Counted from the first letter of the stretch, positions 1-8,362 are shown. The stretch: DNA of 18,498 bases from an uncultured Flavobacterium sp. (GCF_946479975.1 NZ_CAMLIX010000087.1:1-18498), one strand, 5' to 3'. Program-made: numbers and translations. The notes: a model not told the origin generated them from the letters alone.

Positions 1-14
1 TGCATTTTTAGTTT

Positions 15-45
15 GCCACGAATTATACTAATCTTCACTAATTTA
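15..45 (+). repeat. Fragment of a dispersed GCCACGAATT repeat
   Basis: The stretch begins GCCACGAATT and continues with two ACTAAT-type steps. A close relative is read on the minus strand at about 8429-8465, inside the batB-batC gap. It is probably one arm of a palindrome whose other arm lies outside the window. No gene is visible in bases 1-233; this fragment, the palindrome at 51-186, and a CTTTG-rich stretch at about 200-225 make up that interval. Confidence 0.45.
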
Positions 46-50
46 TTTTT

Positions 51-186
51 AAACTCATAGATTCATAGATCATTGTAACCTATAAAAAAGACTTTTTACT
101 TTTACTAAACGCACATAAATATGTGAATTGATGCAAAATAAAATGCCTTAAACACAAAGAAAATCTATATTTCTATGTGTTAAAAA
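51..186. repeat. Palindromic repeat D, copy 1 (inverted relative to copy 2)
   Basis: The ends are imperfect inverted arms: about 51-70, rich in CATAG, pairs with about 163-181, which reads CTATGTGTT at its end. The core at 112-148 matches the reverse complement of 1044-1080 at 34 of 37 positions. It lies just downstream of the minus-strand dehydrogenase gene, so the transcript could end in this structure. There is no coding potential. It looks like a non-autonomous dispersed element, and no transposase is nearby. Confidence 0.65.
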
Positions 187-233
187 ACTAATCGAAGTAA
201 ACTTTGAAACTTTGTTTCTCTGTCACTTTGCAA

Positions 234-992
234 CTATAAATTATTTTTCTTCACAATTGTCGAAGATGCCTGTGCGGTACTCATAACAACCAAATCTGCA
301 ATATTTACATGATAAGGTCGTGAAACCACAAAGTGAATAATATCAGCAATATCTTCAGCCTGAAGCGGATCAAAGCCTTTATAAACATTGGCCGCTCTTT
401 CGGCATCGCCTTTAAAACGAACTTCGCTGAATTCTGTTGCTACCATTCCAGGATGAATTCCGCCCACTCTAATCCCAAACGGATTTAAATCAATTCTCAT
501 TCCAGCTGTAATAGCGTCAACGGCATGTTTAGAACCGCAATATACATTTCCATTCGGATACACTTCTTTCGCCGCAGTCGAACCAATATTAATGATATGT
601 CCCGATTGTCTTTCAACCATTTGCGGAATTATCGCTTTTGAAACGTACAAAAGTCCTTTTACGTTAATATCAATCATCGAATCCCAATCGTCTAAATCTC
701 CATTTTGAATTGGATCTAAACCATGAGCATTTCCTGCGTTATTAATTAAAACGTCGATTACCGAAAAATCAGATGGCAGGGCACTAATTTTTTCCAAAAC
801 ATCTTTTTTATCGCGAACATCAAATGCTAAAGAATGTACTTCTGTAAAAGCAGAAAGTTCTTTTTCGAGTTCTGCCAAACGGTCTTTACGTCTTCCGCAA
901 AGCACGACTTTATAATTGTTTTTTGCTAAAATCTGAGCGGTTGCTTTTCCAATTCCGCTTGTAGCGCCAGTAATTAAAACTGTTTTTTTCAT
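234..992 (-). CDS. SDR family NAD(P)-dependent oxidoreductase (YdfG-like)
   Basis: This is a classical short-chain dehydrogenase/reductase of 252 residues, a normal length for a single-domain cytosolic Rossmann-fold enzyme. The nucleotide-binding motif GATSGIG is at residues 9-15, and NNAG is at about 84-87. The catalytic set is complete: Asn110, Ser138, Tyr151 and Lys155 (YCGSK), followed by the PGMVATEF loop at about 181-188. GRR at 33-35, after the second strand, favours NADPH over NADH. Overall it resembles the YdfG group, which oxidises 3-hydroxy acids or serine/allo-threonine, but the true substrate cannot be read from the sequence. The ATG at 992 follows an A-rich leader and is the only sensible start. 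The gene stands alone between two inverted copies of one repeat, and the next gene upstream on the same strand is 297 bp away, so co-transcription is uncertain. Confidence 0.9.
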   Translation of the reverse strand: MKKTVLITGATSGIGKATAQILAKNNYKVVLCGRRKDRLAELEKELSAFTEVHSLAFDVRDKKDVLEKISALPSDFSVIDVLINNAGNAHGLDPIQNGDLDDWDSMIDINVKGLLYVSKAIIPQMVERQSGHIINIGSTAAKEVYPNGNVYCGSKHAVDAITAGMRIDLNPFGIRVGGIHPGMVATEFSEVRFKGDAERAANVYKGFDPLQAEDIADIIHFVVSRPYHVNIADLVVMSTAQASSTIVKKNNL

Positions 993-1005
993 TGTAAATA
1001 TTTTG

Positions 1006-1140
1006 TTTTAACACATAGAAACATAGTTCAACTTTATCTAAAGAGGCATTTTATTTTACATCAATTCACATAGCTATGTGAAAGTGAAACGCTAAAAAAA
1101 TCTTTTAAAAAAAATAAAAAATCTATGTTCCTATGTGTTT
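1006..1140. repeat. Palindromic repeat D, copy 2
   Basis: The left arm at 1006-1026 contains AACACATAGAAACATAG and the right arm at 1121-1140 reads ATCTATGTTCCTATGTGTTT, so the ends can pair. A small inner palindrome, CACATAGCTATGTG, sits at 1067-1080. The element is related to the one at 51-186 in the opposite orientation, so the two bracket the dehydrogenase gene. Being just upstream of that gene's start, it may overlap its promoter or 5' leader. Confidence 0.65.
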
Positions 1141-1150
1141 ATATTTTTTT

Positions 1151-1210
1151 GCCACAGATTAAAGGATTAAAAATGATTTTAAAATCTGTGGAAATCTTTT
1201 AATCTGTGGC
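1151..1210. repeat. 60-bp palindrome, GCCACAGATT family (repeat A)
   Basis: The terminal arms 1151-1168 (GCCACAGATTAAAGGATT) and 1193-1210 match as inverted repeats at 17 of 18 positions. A further partial copy of the arm lies inside, at about 1181-1192. The same arm recurs at 13785-13802, 14074-14091 and about 14427-14444. It sits downstream of the minus-strand aldo/keto reductase and could form an RNA hairpin there. The rest of the gap up to 1289 holds two copies of CTGAACACT (1256-1264 and 1276-1284), also seen in the moxR-DUF58 gap, and no gene. Confidence 0.7.
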
Positions 1211-1289
1211 AAAATATTTTAACGCTTAAAGCGAATTTTAATTTCATCTTCAATCTGAACACTCAAAACTGCGACTGAACACTTAAAAA

Positions 1290-2165
1290 TTAAGGCACAT
1301 CGTTACCCATACTTTCTGTCCAGATCGCAAACCAATCTTCTGTGTCCATTTCCAATTCAACTGCTTTTGATAAAGATTGAATTCTGGCAACATTCACAGT
1401 TCCAGCAATCGGAATAATTCCTGCTGGGTGTTTTAAAATCCAAGACAATAAAAGTGTATCTGCACCTAAATGGTATTTTTCTAACAAACCTAAAAACAGT
1501 TTTTTTAAACGGCGTGTCTGTTTGGTATCTTCTCTAAAAACAGTTCCAAGCGGATTCCATGATAACGGACAAATTCCGTGCGTTTGCATATAATCAAGAC
1601 TTCCGTCGGTCATTGCTTCAAAATGTGTTGCCGAAAATTGCACTTGATTATAACTAACTTCCGTTTTCTGACGGATTAGTTCGGTTTGTGAACTTGTAAA
1701 ATTCGAAAGTCCGAAATCAATAATTTTTCCTTCTCCTTTTAATTTCTCGACAGCTTCTGCAATTTCGTCAGCCTGCATTAACGGACTTGGTCTGTGCAGT
1801 AAAAAAACATCTACATAATCTGTTTTTAAGTTCTTTAAAGATTTTTCAACCGACTTAATAACGTAGTCTTTAGAATAATCATAATGTTTGATTGTGTTTT
1901 CAGGGCGTTTTTCGGCAATCATTTTAATGCCGCATTTAGTAATTAATTGTAATTTTTCACGGGCAATTTTACTTGCGTGAAAGGCTTTTCCAAAATCGGC
2001 TTCGGTCGTATACGAACCGTAAATATCCGCGTGATCAAAAGTCGTAATTTTGTTTTCGATACTCACTTGTATCATGTTTTCCATTTCTTTGGTTGTAAGG
2101 TTTTTATCCCAAACTCCCCAATTCATAGTGCCTGAAATAATAGGCGATAAGACTGTTTTGCTCAT
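1290..2165 (-). CDS. Aldo/keto reductase (YdhF-like)
   Basis: This is a 291-residue TIM-barrel NADPH-dependent oxidoreductase, close to the usual AKR length and without a signal peptide. The catalytic tetrad is visible: Asp44 and Tyr49 in DHADIYG, Lys77 in ITKCG, and His124 in LLHRP. GLSN at 152-155 and SWNPLG at 202-207 are typical barrel positions. Near the C-terminus, IPIAGT (251-256) followed by Asn258 and Arg261 forms the usual cofactor-phosphate site. The overall pattern fits the YdhF branch, whose physiological substrates are poorly known, so only a general carbonyl reductase role can be given. The start ATG at 2165 is divergent from the moxR operon across a 213-bp gap that should hold both promoters. 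Confidence 0.9.
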   Translation of the reverse strand: MSKTVLSPIISGTMNWGVWDKNLTTKEMENMIQVSIENKITTFDHADIYGSYTTEADFGKAFHASKIAREKLQLITKCGIKMIAEKRPENTIKHYDYSKDYVIKSVEKSLKNLKTDYVDVFLLHRPSPLMQADEIAEAVEKLKGEGKIIDFGLSNFTSSQTELIRQKTEVSYNQVQFSATHFEAMTDGSLDYMQTHGICPLSWNPLGTVFREDTKQTRRLKKLFLGLLEKYHLGADTLLLSWILKHPAGIIPIAGTVNVARIQSLSKAVELEMDTEDWFAIWTESMGNDVP

Positions 2166-2284
2166 AATAGTTATGCATTATTTTTGGTAATAATTATGCT
2201 TTAATAAAACATAATCATCAAAGTTCTTAAAAATATAAAAATAGATTCACAATTAGTCCTTAAAATTAAGTCATTGGTCGAAGT

Positions 2285-2301
2285 TTTAACCATTCTTTAA
2301 C
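2285..2301 (+). promoter_or_regulatory. TTTAAC direct repeat upstream of moxR, possible promoter or operator
   Basis: TTTAAC occurs at 2285-2290 and again at 2296-2301, an 11-bp spacing of about one helical turn. It lies about 80-95 bp before the moxR ATG. A weak match to the Bacteroidetes -7 element (TCAATTTG against TAnnTTTG) occurs at 2323-2330. This is the only long gap that could drive the bat operon. The assignment is inference from position and spacing. Confidence 0.3.
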
Positions 2302-2378
2302 ATCTTACTTCTTAAAAAATATTCAATTTGCACTCTCAAAAAATAGGCGTAAAATTCAAGGTTTTTAAAAATATTTAT

Positions 2379-3383
2379 ATGGAAGAAAATACAACGACTT
2401 TAGACATTAGAGCGATAAATGAAAAAATTGAGAGAGAAAGTGCTTTTATAGACCTTCTTACAATGGAAATGAACAAAGTTATTGTGGGTCAGAAACATAT
2501 GGTCGAGCGTTTACTAATTGGTTTGCTTGGACAAGGACATATTTTACTGGAAGGAGTTCCAGGTCTTGCAAAAACTTTAGCAATTAATACGCTTTCTCAA
2601 GCGGTTCAAGGTTCGTTTAGCCGTATTCAGTTTACGCCGGATTTATTACCTGCCGATGTTGTCGGAACCATGATTTACAATATTAAAGCAAACGAATTCT
2701 CTATTAAAAAAGGACCAATTTTCGCCAATTTCGTACTTGCCGATGAGATTAACCGTGCTCCAGCAAAGGTTCAGTCAGCATTATTAGAGGCGATGCAGGA
2801 AAAACAAGTTACTATTGGTGACACGACTTTCAAATTAGATCGTCCGTTTTTAGTATTAGCAACACAAAACCCAGTTGAGCAAGAAGGAACATACCAACTT
2901 CCTGAAGCGCAAGTCGATCGTTTTATGTTGAAAACCGTTATTGATTATCCAAAAATTGACGAAGAGCGTTTTGTAATTCGCCAAAACTTAAAAGGATCTT
3001 ACGAAAAAGTAAATCCTGTAGTTTCTGTAGAGCAAATTTTACGTGCTCAAGAAGCTGTTCGTGAGGTTTATATGGATGAAAAAATAGAGAAATACATCTT
3101 AGATATTATCTTCGCAACACGTTACCCAGAAAAATACAAATTAGCCGATTTAAAACCGCTTATCAGTTTTGGAGCTTCTCCTCGTGGAAGTATCAACTTG
3201 GCTAATGCAGCAAAATGTTATGCTTTCATCAAACGTCGTGGTTACGTGATTCCAGAAGACGTTCGTGCAGTGGTTCACGATGTACTACGTCACAGAGTTG
3301 GAATTACCTACGAAGCAGAAGCAGAAAACATTACTTCTGTAGACATTATCAACAAAATCGTTAACGAGATTGAGGTACCTTAA
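2379..3383 (+). CDS. moxR: MoxR family AAA+ ATPase of the Bat operon
   Basis: This is a 334-residue cytosolic MoxR-type AAA+ ATPase. Walker A is GVPGLAKT at 59-66, Walker B is VLADEIN at 119-125, and sensor 1 is LATQNP at 160-165. EGTYQLPEAQVDRF follows, ending in the conserved DRF of MoxR proteins. The lid domain contains GASPRG at about 269-274, a typical sensor 2 region. MoxR ATPases are thought to act as chaperones that help assemble or activate VWA-domain partners, and the next genes encode such proteins. I chose the ATG at 2379; an in-frame TTG at 2328 would add 17 residues unlike the family's N-terminus. This is the first gene of an eight-gene run on the plus strand. The gap before the DUF58 gene is 140 bp. 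Confidence 0.93.
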   Translation: MEENTTTLDIRAINEKIERESAFIDLLTMEMNKVIVGQKHMVERLLIGLLGQGHILLEGVPGLAKTLAINTLSQAVQGSFSRIQFTPDLLPADVVGTMIYNIKANEFSIKKGPIFANFVLADEINRAPAKVQSALLEAMQEKQVTIGDTTFKLDRPFLVLATQNPVEQEGTYQLPEAQVDRFMLKTVIDYPKIDEERFVIRQNLKGSYEKVNPVVSVEQILRAQEAVREVYMDEKIEKYILDIIFATRYPEKYKLADLKPLISFGASPRGSINLANAAKCYAFIKRRGYVIPEDVRAVVHDVLRHRVGITYEAEAENITSVDIINKIVNEIEVP

Positions 3384-3523
3384 AAAAAGTGCTCAGTGTT
3401 CAGATTTTTAGTATTCATTTGATAAACTGAGACTTTTAACTGAACACTTATAAAGACAGAAAGACTTTTAGAATTTGAACTTTTACTGATCACTTTCTAA
3501 CTGATCACTGAACACTCAAAAAA
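3384..3523. repeat. Intra-operon palindromic filler, CTGAACACT family
   Basis: An inverted repeat frames this gap. The arm at about 3388-3403 (AGTGCTCAGTGTTCAG) matches the reverse complement of the segment ending at about 3512 at 14 of 16 positions. ACTGAACACTT also occurs at about 3438-3448, and ACTGATCACT-like steps cluster near the end. The CTGAACACT word also appears twice at 1256-1284. No reading frame fits. The mRNA between moxR and the DUF58 gene would be able to fold into a long hairpin. Confidence 0.6.
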
Positions 3524-4387
3524 ATGGATACAAAAGAGCTTTTAAAAAAAGTACGGAAAATAGAAATCAAAACGAAGAGACTGAGTAATCATATCTTTTC
3601 GGGAGAATACCACTCTTCATTTAAAGGACGAGGAATGACGTTTAGTGAGGTACGTCAATACCAATACGGAGATGATATTCGTAACATCGATTGGAATGTA
3701 ACCGCACGCTACAACGAAGCTCACGTTAAAGTATTTGAAGAAGAACGCGAATTGACCATGGTATTAATGGTCGATATTTCGGGTTCGGAATCTTTTGGTT
3801 CTAAAAATCAATTCAAGAAAGACATCGTAACCGAAATTGCGGCAACGATGGCTTTTTCGGCTACACAAAACAATGATAAAATTGGTTTAATCTTATTTTC
3901 TGATACTGTAGAATTATATATTCCGCCAAAAAAAGGACGTTCGCACGTACTTCGCATCATTCGTGAATTGATCGAATTTGAACCAAAAAGTCAAAAAACA
4001 GACATCGCTCAAGCTTTGAAATTCTTATCTGGAACTCAGAAAAAGAAAGCCATTGTTTTTATGATTTCCGATTTTATGTCTGATTCTTATGAGCAAACTT
4101 TAAAAATTGCTTCTAAAAAACATGATATTACCGGAGTTCGTGTTTATGATATGCGCGAAGAAAAAATTCCAAATTTAGGAATGGTTTCCATGCTGGATTC
4201 TGAAACAGGAAAAATACAATTGGTCGATACGAGTTCTAAAACGGTACGTTTGAATTACGAAAAACATTATCAGGAAAAATTGAATTATTTTAAAGATACT
4301 TTCCGTAAATCGGGCGCTGGAGTTGTCAATACCAGAGTTGATGAAAATTACGTTACTAAGCTATTGGGTTATTTCAAATCGAGATAA
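3524..4387 (+). CDS. DUF58 domain-containing protein (VWA-like fold)
   Basis: This 287-residue protein has no signal peptide and no obvious membrane span, so it is probably cytosolic or peripheral. The DUF58 signature YGDDIRNIDWNVTAR is at 48-62. It is followed by a VWA-like domain with the metal-site motif DISGS at 84-88 and a SDFMSD segment near 180-185. DUF58 genes almost always sit next to moxR, and the protein is regarded as a likely MoxR partner, though its biochemical role is not settled. The ATG at 3524 follows a run of A residues, as is usual in this phylum. The next gene starts 150 bp downstream and a repeat lies between them. The N-terminal 25 residues are Lys-rich. No residue of the metal site seems to be missing. 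Confidence 0.9.
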   Translation: MDTKELLKKVRKIEIKTKRLSNHIFSGEYHSSFKGRGMTFSEVRQYQYGDDIRNIDWNVTARYNEAHVKVFEEERELTMVLMVDISGSESFGSKNQFKKDIVTEIAATMAFSATQNNDKIGLILFSDTVELYIPPKKGRSHVLRIIRELIEFEPKSQKTDIAQALKFLSGTQKKKAIVFMISDFMSDSYEQTLKIASKKHDITGVRVYDMREEKIPNLGMVSMLDSETGKIQLVDTSSKTVRLNYEKHYQEKLNYFKDTFRKSGAGVVNTRVDENYVTKLLGYFKSR

Positions 4388-4537
4388 AATAATTTTAGAT
4401 TGCAGATTTTAGATTTTAGATTTTTTTAAAATTGAGAATATAAATTCTGAACAAATTAGAGAATATAAATTAGCTTAAATCTATTTCAATTACTATTTAA
4501 GCATTCATTTTAGACTAAAATCTGAAATCCAAATCAA
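4388..4537. repeat. Intra-operon inverted-repeat element, TTTTAGATT type
   Basis: The gap is framed by an imperfect inverted repeat: TTTTAGATTGCAGATTTTAG from about 4393 against ACTAAAATCTGAAATCC at about 4514-4530. GAGAATATAAATT occurs twice as a direct repeat, at 4434-4446 and 4459-4471. The element fills almost exactly the space between stop and start codons, and no gene is visible. Confidence 0.55.
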
Positions 4538-6169
4538 ATGAAATTAAAGTTTTATATATTTTTATTTTTACTTACTTCTACTGTTTTTGCTCAAAAACAA
4601 GTAGAAACAAGTATTGATACTACCAAAAATAAGATTGGTGCCGAATTCAAACTTACGCTTAAAACGGTTGTAACTTCAACGGCGAAAGTTGAATTTCCAA
4701 AACTTAAAAATATTGGTCCGTTAGAAGTTATTCAATCTTATCCTATTGATACCGTAAAAAAAGACGGTACTTACGAACTTGTAAAAAAATATGGATTAAC
4801 GCAGTTTGATTCTGGACGTTATACAATTCCAAGCATCAAAATTTTAATTGATAAAAAACCATTTTTCAGCGATTCTATCAAGGTTGAAGTTGCGAATGTA
4901 AAAGTGGATACTTTACAACAAAAAATGTATGACATCAAAGATATTGCTGTGGTTGATAGCGGCCTTGGAGATTGGTGGATTTATGTTTTAATTGTGCTGC
5001 TAATTATAGCAATTGGCGCTTTTGTTTATTGGTATGTTAAAAAACGCCAGTTGAAAAAAATCGAAGAAGAAGTTTATAAAACACCTATCGAAAAAGCGAC
5101 AAGTTTATTGAACAATCTGGAACAAAAAGAATTGGTTCAAAAAGGTGAAATTAAAGAATACTACAGTGAATTAACTGATATTGCTAGAAATTACATCGAA
5201 GAAGCGATTCACATTCCAGCAATGGAAAGCACTACTTCTGAACTAATTACGGCAATTAGAGAAGCATCTACTAAAAAGAAAATGACGCTGACTCCAGAAA
5301 CCGTTGAGAATCTAGAGCGCGTTTTACGTCAAGCCGATTTGGTAAAGTTCGCGAAATCTAAACCACTTGATTTTGAAATTACAGAGGATAGAAATAAAAT
5401 TCAGAAAGTAATTTTAACGCTTGATAATGCTATTCCGACTGAAGTTCCAGAAGAAATTGAAGATCAGTTGTTGAATGAAGCGCAAAGACAAAAGCAGATT
5501 GCGGCACAACTTCGCAAAAAACGTAATGCCAGAATTGGCTACGCCGTTGCAGCTGTGGTGTTTTTATTGACTGCCACTACAACTTATTTTGTGGTTACCA
5601 AAGGTTTCAATTACGTCAAAGACAATTTAATTGGTCATCCTTCAAAAGAATTATTGGAAGGTGAATGGGTAAAAAGTGCTTACGGAAATCCAGCTGTTCT
5701 TATTGAAACTCCTAAGGTTTTAAAAAGAATGGACACACAAAAAGTATTGCCAAAAGAAACAATGGCATTGATTAAAGAAATGCAGCTTTTTGTTTACGGC
5801 AGTATGATTGACAATTTTTATGTTACCGTTTCTACCACTAAATTTAAACAGCCAACAGATATCGATTTAAGCAAAGCTCTTGAAGGATCTTTGAAAGTAA
5901 TTGAAGCGCAAGGCGGACAAAATATTATTTTAAAACAAGAAGATTTTCAAACAAATGAAGGTATTCAAGGAGTTAAAGGATACGGAACAATGTCTATTCT
6001 AAATCCGTCAACTAAAACGAGTACTAAAGCATATTATGAATTGTTACTTTTCAAACAAGATCAAGGTTTACAGCAAATCATGATTTTACACGAAGAAGGC
6101 GATACGTATGCCAACGAGATTACGACTCGAATCTTAAATTCTGTTGAACTTCAAAGAGCAAACAACTAA
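4538..6169 (+). CDS. BatD-like membrane protein of the Bat operon, with an extra C-terminal extracytoplasmic domain
   Basis: The 543 residues start with a signal peptide ending near TVFAQ (residue 19). An extracytoplasmic beta-rich region follows (about 20-145), then membrane span 1 (about 147-167), a charged cytosolic helical region (168-332), span 2 (about 334-354), and a C-terminal extracytoplasmic domain of about 185 residues that I do not recognise. The cytosolic part, with ESTTSELITAIRE near 229-241, PETVENL and FAKSKP, resembles the C-terminal cytosolic part of BatD encoded downstream. Its place between the DUF58 and batA genes is that of the DUF4381-type small protein in proteobacterial moxR operons, but this one is far longer. 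The stop overlaps the batA start in TAATG, implying translational coupling. It probably takes part in the same membrane complex; no direct function can be stated. Confidence 0.8.
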   Translation: MKLKFYIFLFLLTSTVFAQKQVETSIDTTKNKIGAEFKLTLKTVVTSTAKVEFPKLKNIGPLEVIQSYPIDTVKKDGTYELVKKYGLTQFDSGRYTIPSIKILIDKKPFFSDSIKVEVANVKVDTLQQKMYDIKDIAVVDSGLGDWWIYVLIVLLIIAIGAFVYWYVKKRQLKKIEEEVYKTPIEKATSLLNNLEQKELVQKGEIKEYYSELTDIARNYIEEAIHIPAMESTTSELITAIREASTKKKMTLTPETVENLERVLRQADLVKFAKSKPLDFEITEDRNKIQKVILTLDNAIPTEVPEEIEDQLLNEAQRQKQIAAQLRKKRNARIGYAVAAVVFLLTATTTYFVVTKGFNYVKDNLIGHPSKELLEGEWVKSAYGNPAVLIETPKVLKRMDTQKVLPKETMALIKEMQLFVYGSMIDNFYVTVSTTKFKQPTDIDLSKALEGSLKVIEAQGGQNIILKQEDFQTNEGIQGVKGYGTMSILNPSTKTSTKAYYELLLFKQDQGLQQIMILHEEGDTYANEITTRILNSVELQRANN

Positions 6170-7170
6170 TGGGTAAAATCAATTTTTTAAATCCAGAATT
6201 TCTTTGGTTGTTTCTATTAATTCCGATTGCGATAATCTGGTTTTTCTGGAAACGCAACCAGCAGTCGGCTACGCTAAAAATGAGTTCGACAGCAGGTTTT
6301 CAGAACAGCGAATCTCTGTTAACGAAATTAAAACCTGCCTTATACGTTTTCAGAATATTGGCTTTATGTTCATTGATTATTGCATTGGCTCGACCAAGAA
6401 CAGTAGACATTAGCAACCAAACCAAAACGACAAAAGGAATTGATATTGTAATGGCAATTGACGTTTCTGGATCTATGCTGGCAAAAGATTTAAAACCAAA
6501 TCGTATGGAAGCTTTGAAAAGAGTTGCCGGCGATTTTGTTGAAGAAAGACCAAACGATAGAATCGGATTGGTTTTATACGCTTCTGAAGCGTATACAAAA
6601 ACACCGGTTACAAGTGATAAAGCGATTATTTTAGAAGCTATAAAAGGCATAAAATACGATACTACTTTACAAGATGGAACCGGAATTGGGATGGGATTGG
6701 CAACTGCTGTAAACCGTTTAAAAGATAGTAAAGCAAAAAGCCGTGTGATTATTTTACTTACAGATGGTGTAAATAATGCTGGATTTATCGAACCAGAAAC
6801 TGCGGCAGATATTGCAAAACAATACGGAATTAAAGTTTACACAATTGGTCTTGGAACAAACGGAATGGCAGAATCTCCATACGCATACGCACCAAACGGA
6901 GGTTTTTTATTCAAAATGCAAAAAGTGGAAATCGACGAAACATTAATGAAAAGTATTGCCCGCAAAACAGACGGAACGTACTTTAGAGCAACTAGCAACG
7001 ATAAATTAGCAGAAATATACAACTCAATCAACAAACTGGAAACAACTGAAATTCAGGAACTGAAATTCTATGATTATGATGAAAAATACAGATTTTTTGT
7101 TTTGTTTGCTGGATTGATGCTCTTATTGGAAGTTGGATTAAGAAATACAGTTTATAGAAGCTTTATTTGA
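6169..7170 (+). CDS. batA: BatA, VWA-domain inner-membrane protein
   Basis: This 333-residue VWA protein has the BatA layout. There are two N-terminal hydrophobic spans (about 11-28 and 55-74), then a VWA domain with the intact metal-site motif DVSGS at 98-102, a TPVTSDKA segment near 145-152 and LLTDG near 201-205. One C-terminal span lies at about 307-325. In Bacteroides and related bacteria the bat genes were linked to aerotolerance, and in other bacteria to envelope stress. The VWA domain probably binds partner proteins through a bound divalent metal and is likely to be extracytoplasmic given the flanking spans. The start codon overlaps the upstream stop codon by one base. The next gene, batB, is 157 bp away across a repeat. 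Confidence 0.93.
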   Translation: MGKINFLNPEFLWLFLLIPIAIIWFFWKRNQQSATLKMSSTAGFQNSESLLTKLKPALYVFRILALCSLIIALARPRTVDISNQTKTTKGIDIVMAIDVSGSMLAKDLKPNRMEALKRVAGDFVEERPNDRIGLVLYASEAYTKTPVTSDKAIILEAIKGIKYDTTLQDGTGIGMGLATAVNRLKDSKAKSRVIILLTDGVNNAGFIEPETAADIAKQYGIKVYTIGLGTNGMAESPYAYAPNGGFLFKMQKVEIDETLMKSIARKTDGTYFRATSNDKLAEIYNSINKLETTEIQELKFYDYDEKYRFFVLFAGLMLLLEVGLRNTVYRSFI

Positions 7171-7327
7171 TTTTTCAAATCAAAAATTTCCAAATTTTAA
7201 ATTCCAAATTCCAAGTTGAATTAGAATCTAAAGTTGGAAAGTAAAAAGTTAAAATTTGAAAGATTGAAATTGAAGTAACTACAAATTTTGGAATTTGGGA
7301 TTTCAATATTGGAATTTAAAAAATTAT
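7171..7327. repeat. Intra-operon palindromic filler sharing an 18-mer with the operon terminator
   Basis: The left part (about 7184-7214) is rich in CCAAATT steps and the right part (about 7281-7320) in TTGGAATTT steps, so they form an imperfect inverted repeat. The 18-mer TTGGAATTTGGGATTTCA at 7289-7306 is found again exactly at 11986-12003, in the terminator after batE. There is no long T-run here, so it may act as a stability or attenuation hairpin rather than a full stop. No gene is visible. Confidence 0.6.
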
Positions 7328-8362
7328 ATGGAATTAGACGAAAAAAAATATTTATATCTCTTAATACTAATCCCAATTGTGGTTTGTATTTTTCTTTTCA
7401 ATATGTACTGGAAAAGAAGAACGCAGCGCGAATTTGGTGATTTGGAAATGGTAAAAAGATTAAGCCCTGAGAAATCAGTTTTTAAACCTGTTTTAAAAAT
7501 TGTAGTGATTCTTTTGGCTCTTACATGCTTAATTATCGGTTTGGTAAATCCGAAGATTGGCACGAAAATGGAAACTGTAAAACGAGAAGGTATTGATATT
7601 GTTTTTGCAGTCGATGTTTCTAAAAGTATGCTTGCCGAAGACGTTGTGCCAAGTCGTTTGGATAAAAGCAAACAGTTGGTTTCTCAAATTATCAATCAAT
7701 TAGGAAGCGACAGAATAGGAATTGTAGCTTACGCAGGAAGCGCTTTCCCTGTTTTACCCATTACGTCAGATTACAGCGTTGCTAAAATGTTCCTGCAAAG
7801 TATGAGTCCAGATATGGTTTCGTCTCAAGGAACTTCACTTGATGAAGCAATTCGATTATCTGCCACTTATTTTGATGAAAAAAGCAAAACAAGCAAATTA
7901 TTAATTCTAATTTCTGATGGAGAAGATCATTCTGAAGGCGCATCTGCAGCAGCGGAAGAAGCCAACAAATTAGGAATGAAAATCATTACGATTGGTGTTG
8001 GAACAGAAAAAGGAGGAACAATTCCGTTAAAAGAAAATGGCGTTGTAAAAGCATATCAAAAAGACCAAAACGGAGAAACGGTAATTACCAAATTAAATCA
8101 GGAAGGTTTAAAAACAATTGCAAAAGCAACTAAAGGCGGTTACGTTTATGGCGGAAGCACCAAAGAGGTTTTAGAATACGTAAAAAATGCTTTGAACAAC
8201 ATTCAGAAAACAGAATTTGAAGCTACACAAATGGCAGAATTTCAATCCCAGTTTCAGTGGTTCATAGGATTTGCTTTTTTACTGTTGTTTATTGATATTT
8301 TCTTATTAGAAAGAAAAACAAACTGGATCAAAGAGTTGGATCTATTTAACGAAAAGAAATAA
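7328..8362 (+). CDS. batB: BatB, VWA-domain inner-membrane protein
   Basis: This 344-residue protein is a paralogue of BatA with the same plan. It has N-terminal membrane spans at about 9-26 and 55-73, a VWA domain with metal-site motif DVSKS at 96-100, LPITSDYS near 143-150 and ILISDGEDHSEG near 194-205, and a C-terminal span at about 315-333 (FQWFIGFAFLLLFIDIFLL). A Lys replaces the usual Gly in the DxSxS motif, which keeps the metal ligands. I chose the ATG at 7328; a TTG at 7295 would add 11 residues encoded inside the repeat. BatA and BatB probably form a membrane complex with the TPR proteins encoded next, as suggested by operon conservation. The gap to batC is 127 bp. Confidence 0.92.
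   Translation: MELDEKKYLYLLILIPIVVCIFLFNMYWKRRTQREFGDLEMVKRLSPEKSVFKPVLKIVVILLALTCLIIGLVNPKIGTKMETVKREGIDIVFAVDVSKSMLAEDVVPSRLDKSKQLVSQIINQLGSDRIGIVAYAGSAFPVLPITSDYSVAKMFLQSMSPDMVSSQGTSLDEAIRLSATYFDEKSKTSKLLILISDGEDHSEGASAAAEEANKLGMKIITIGVGTEKGGTIPLKENGVVKAYQKDQNGETVITKLNQEGLKTIAKATKGGYVYGGSTKEVLEYVKNALNNIQKTEFEATQMAEFQSQFQWFIGFAFLLLFIDIFLLERKTNWIKELDLFNEKK

Noticed and set aside
2328..2378. TTG-initiated extension of moxR
   Set aside because: The added 17 residues are unlike the family, and the ATG at 2379 has the usual A-rich leader.
6300..6650. 116-codon minus-strand frame inside batA
   Set aside because: It is antisense to a clear VWA gene and has no family features.
7295..7327. TTG-initiated extension of batB
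   Set aside because: The added residues are encoded by the palindromic repeat; the ATG at 7328 gives the normal N-terminus.
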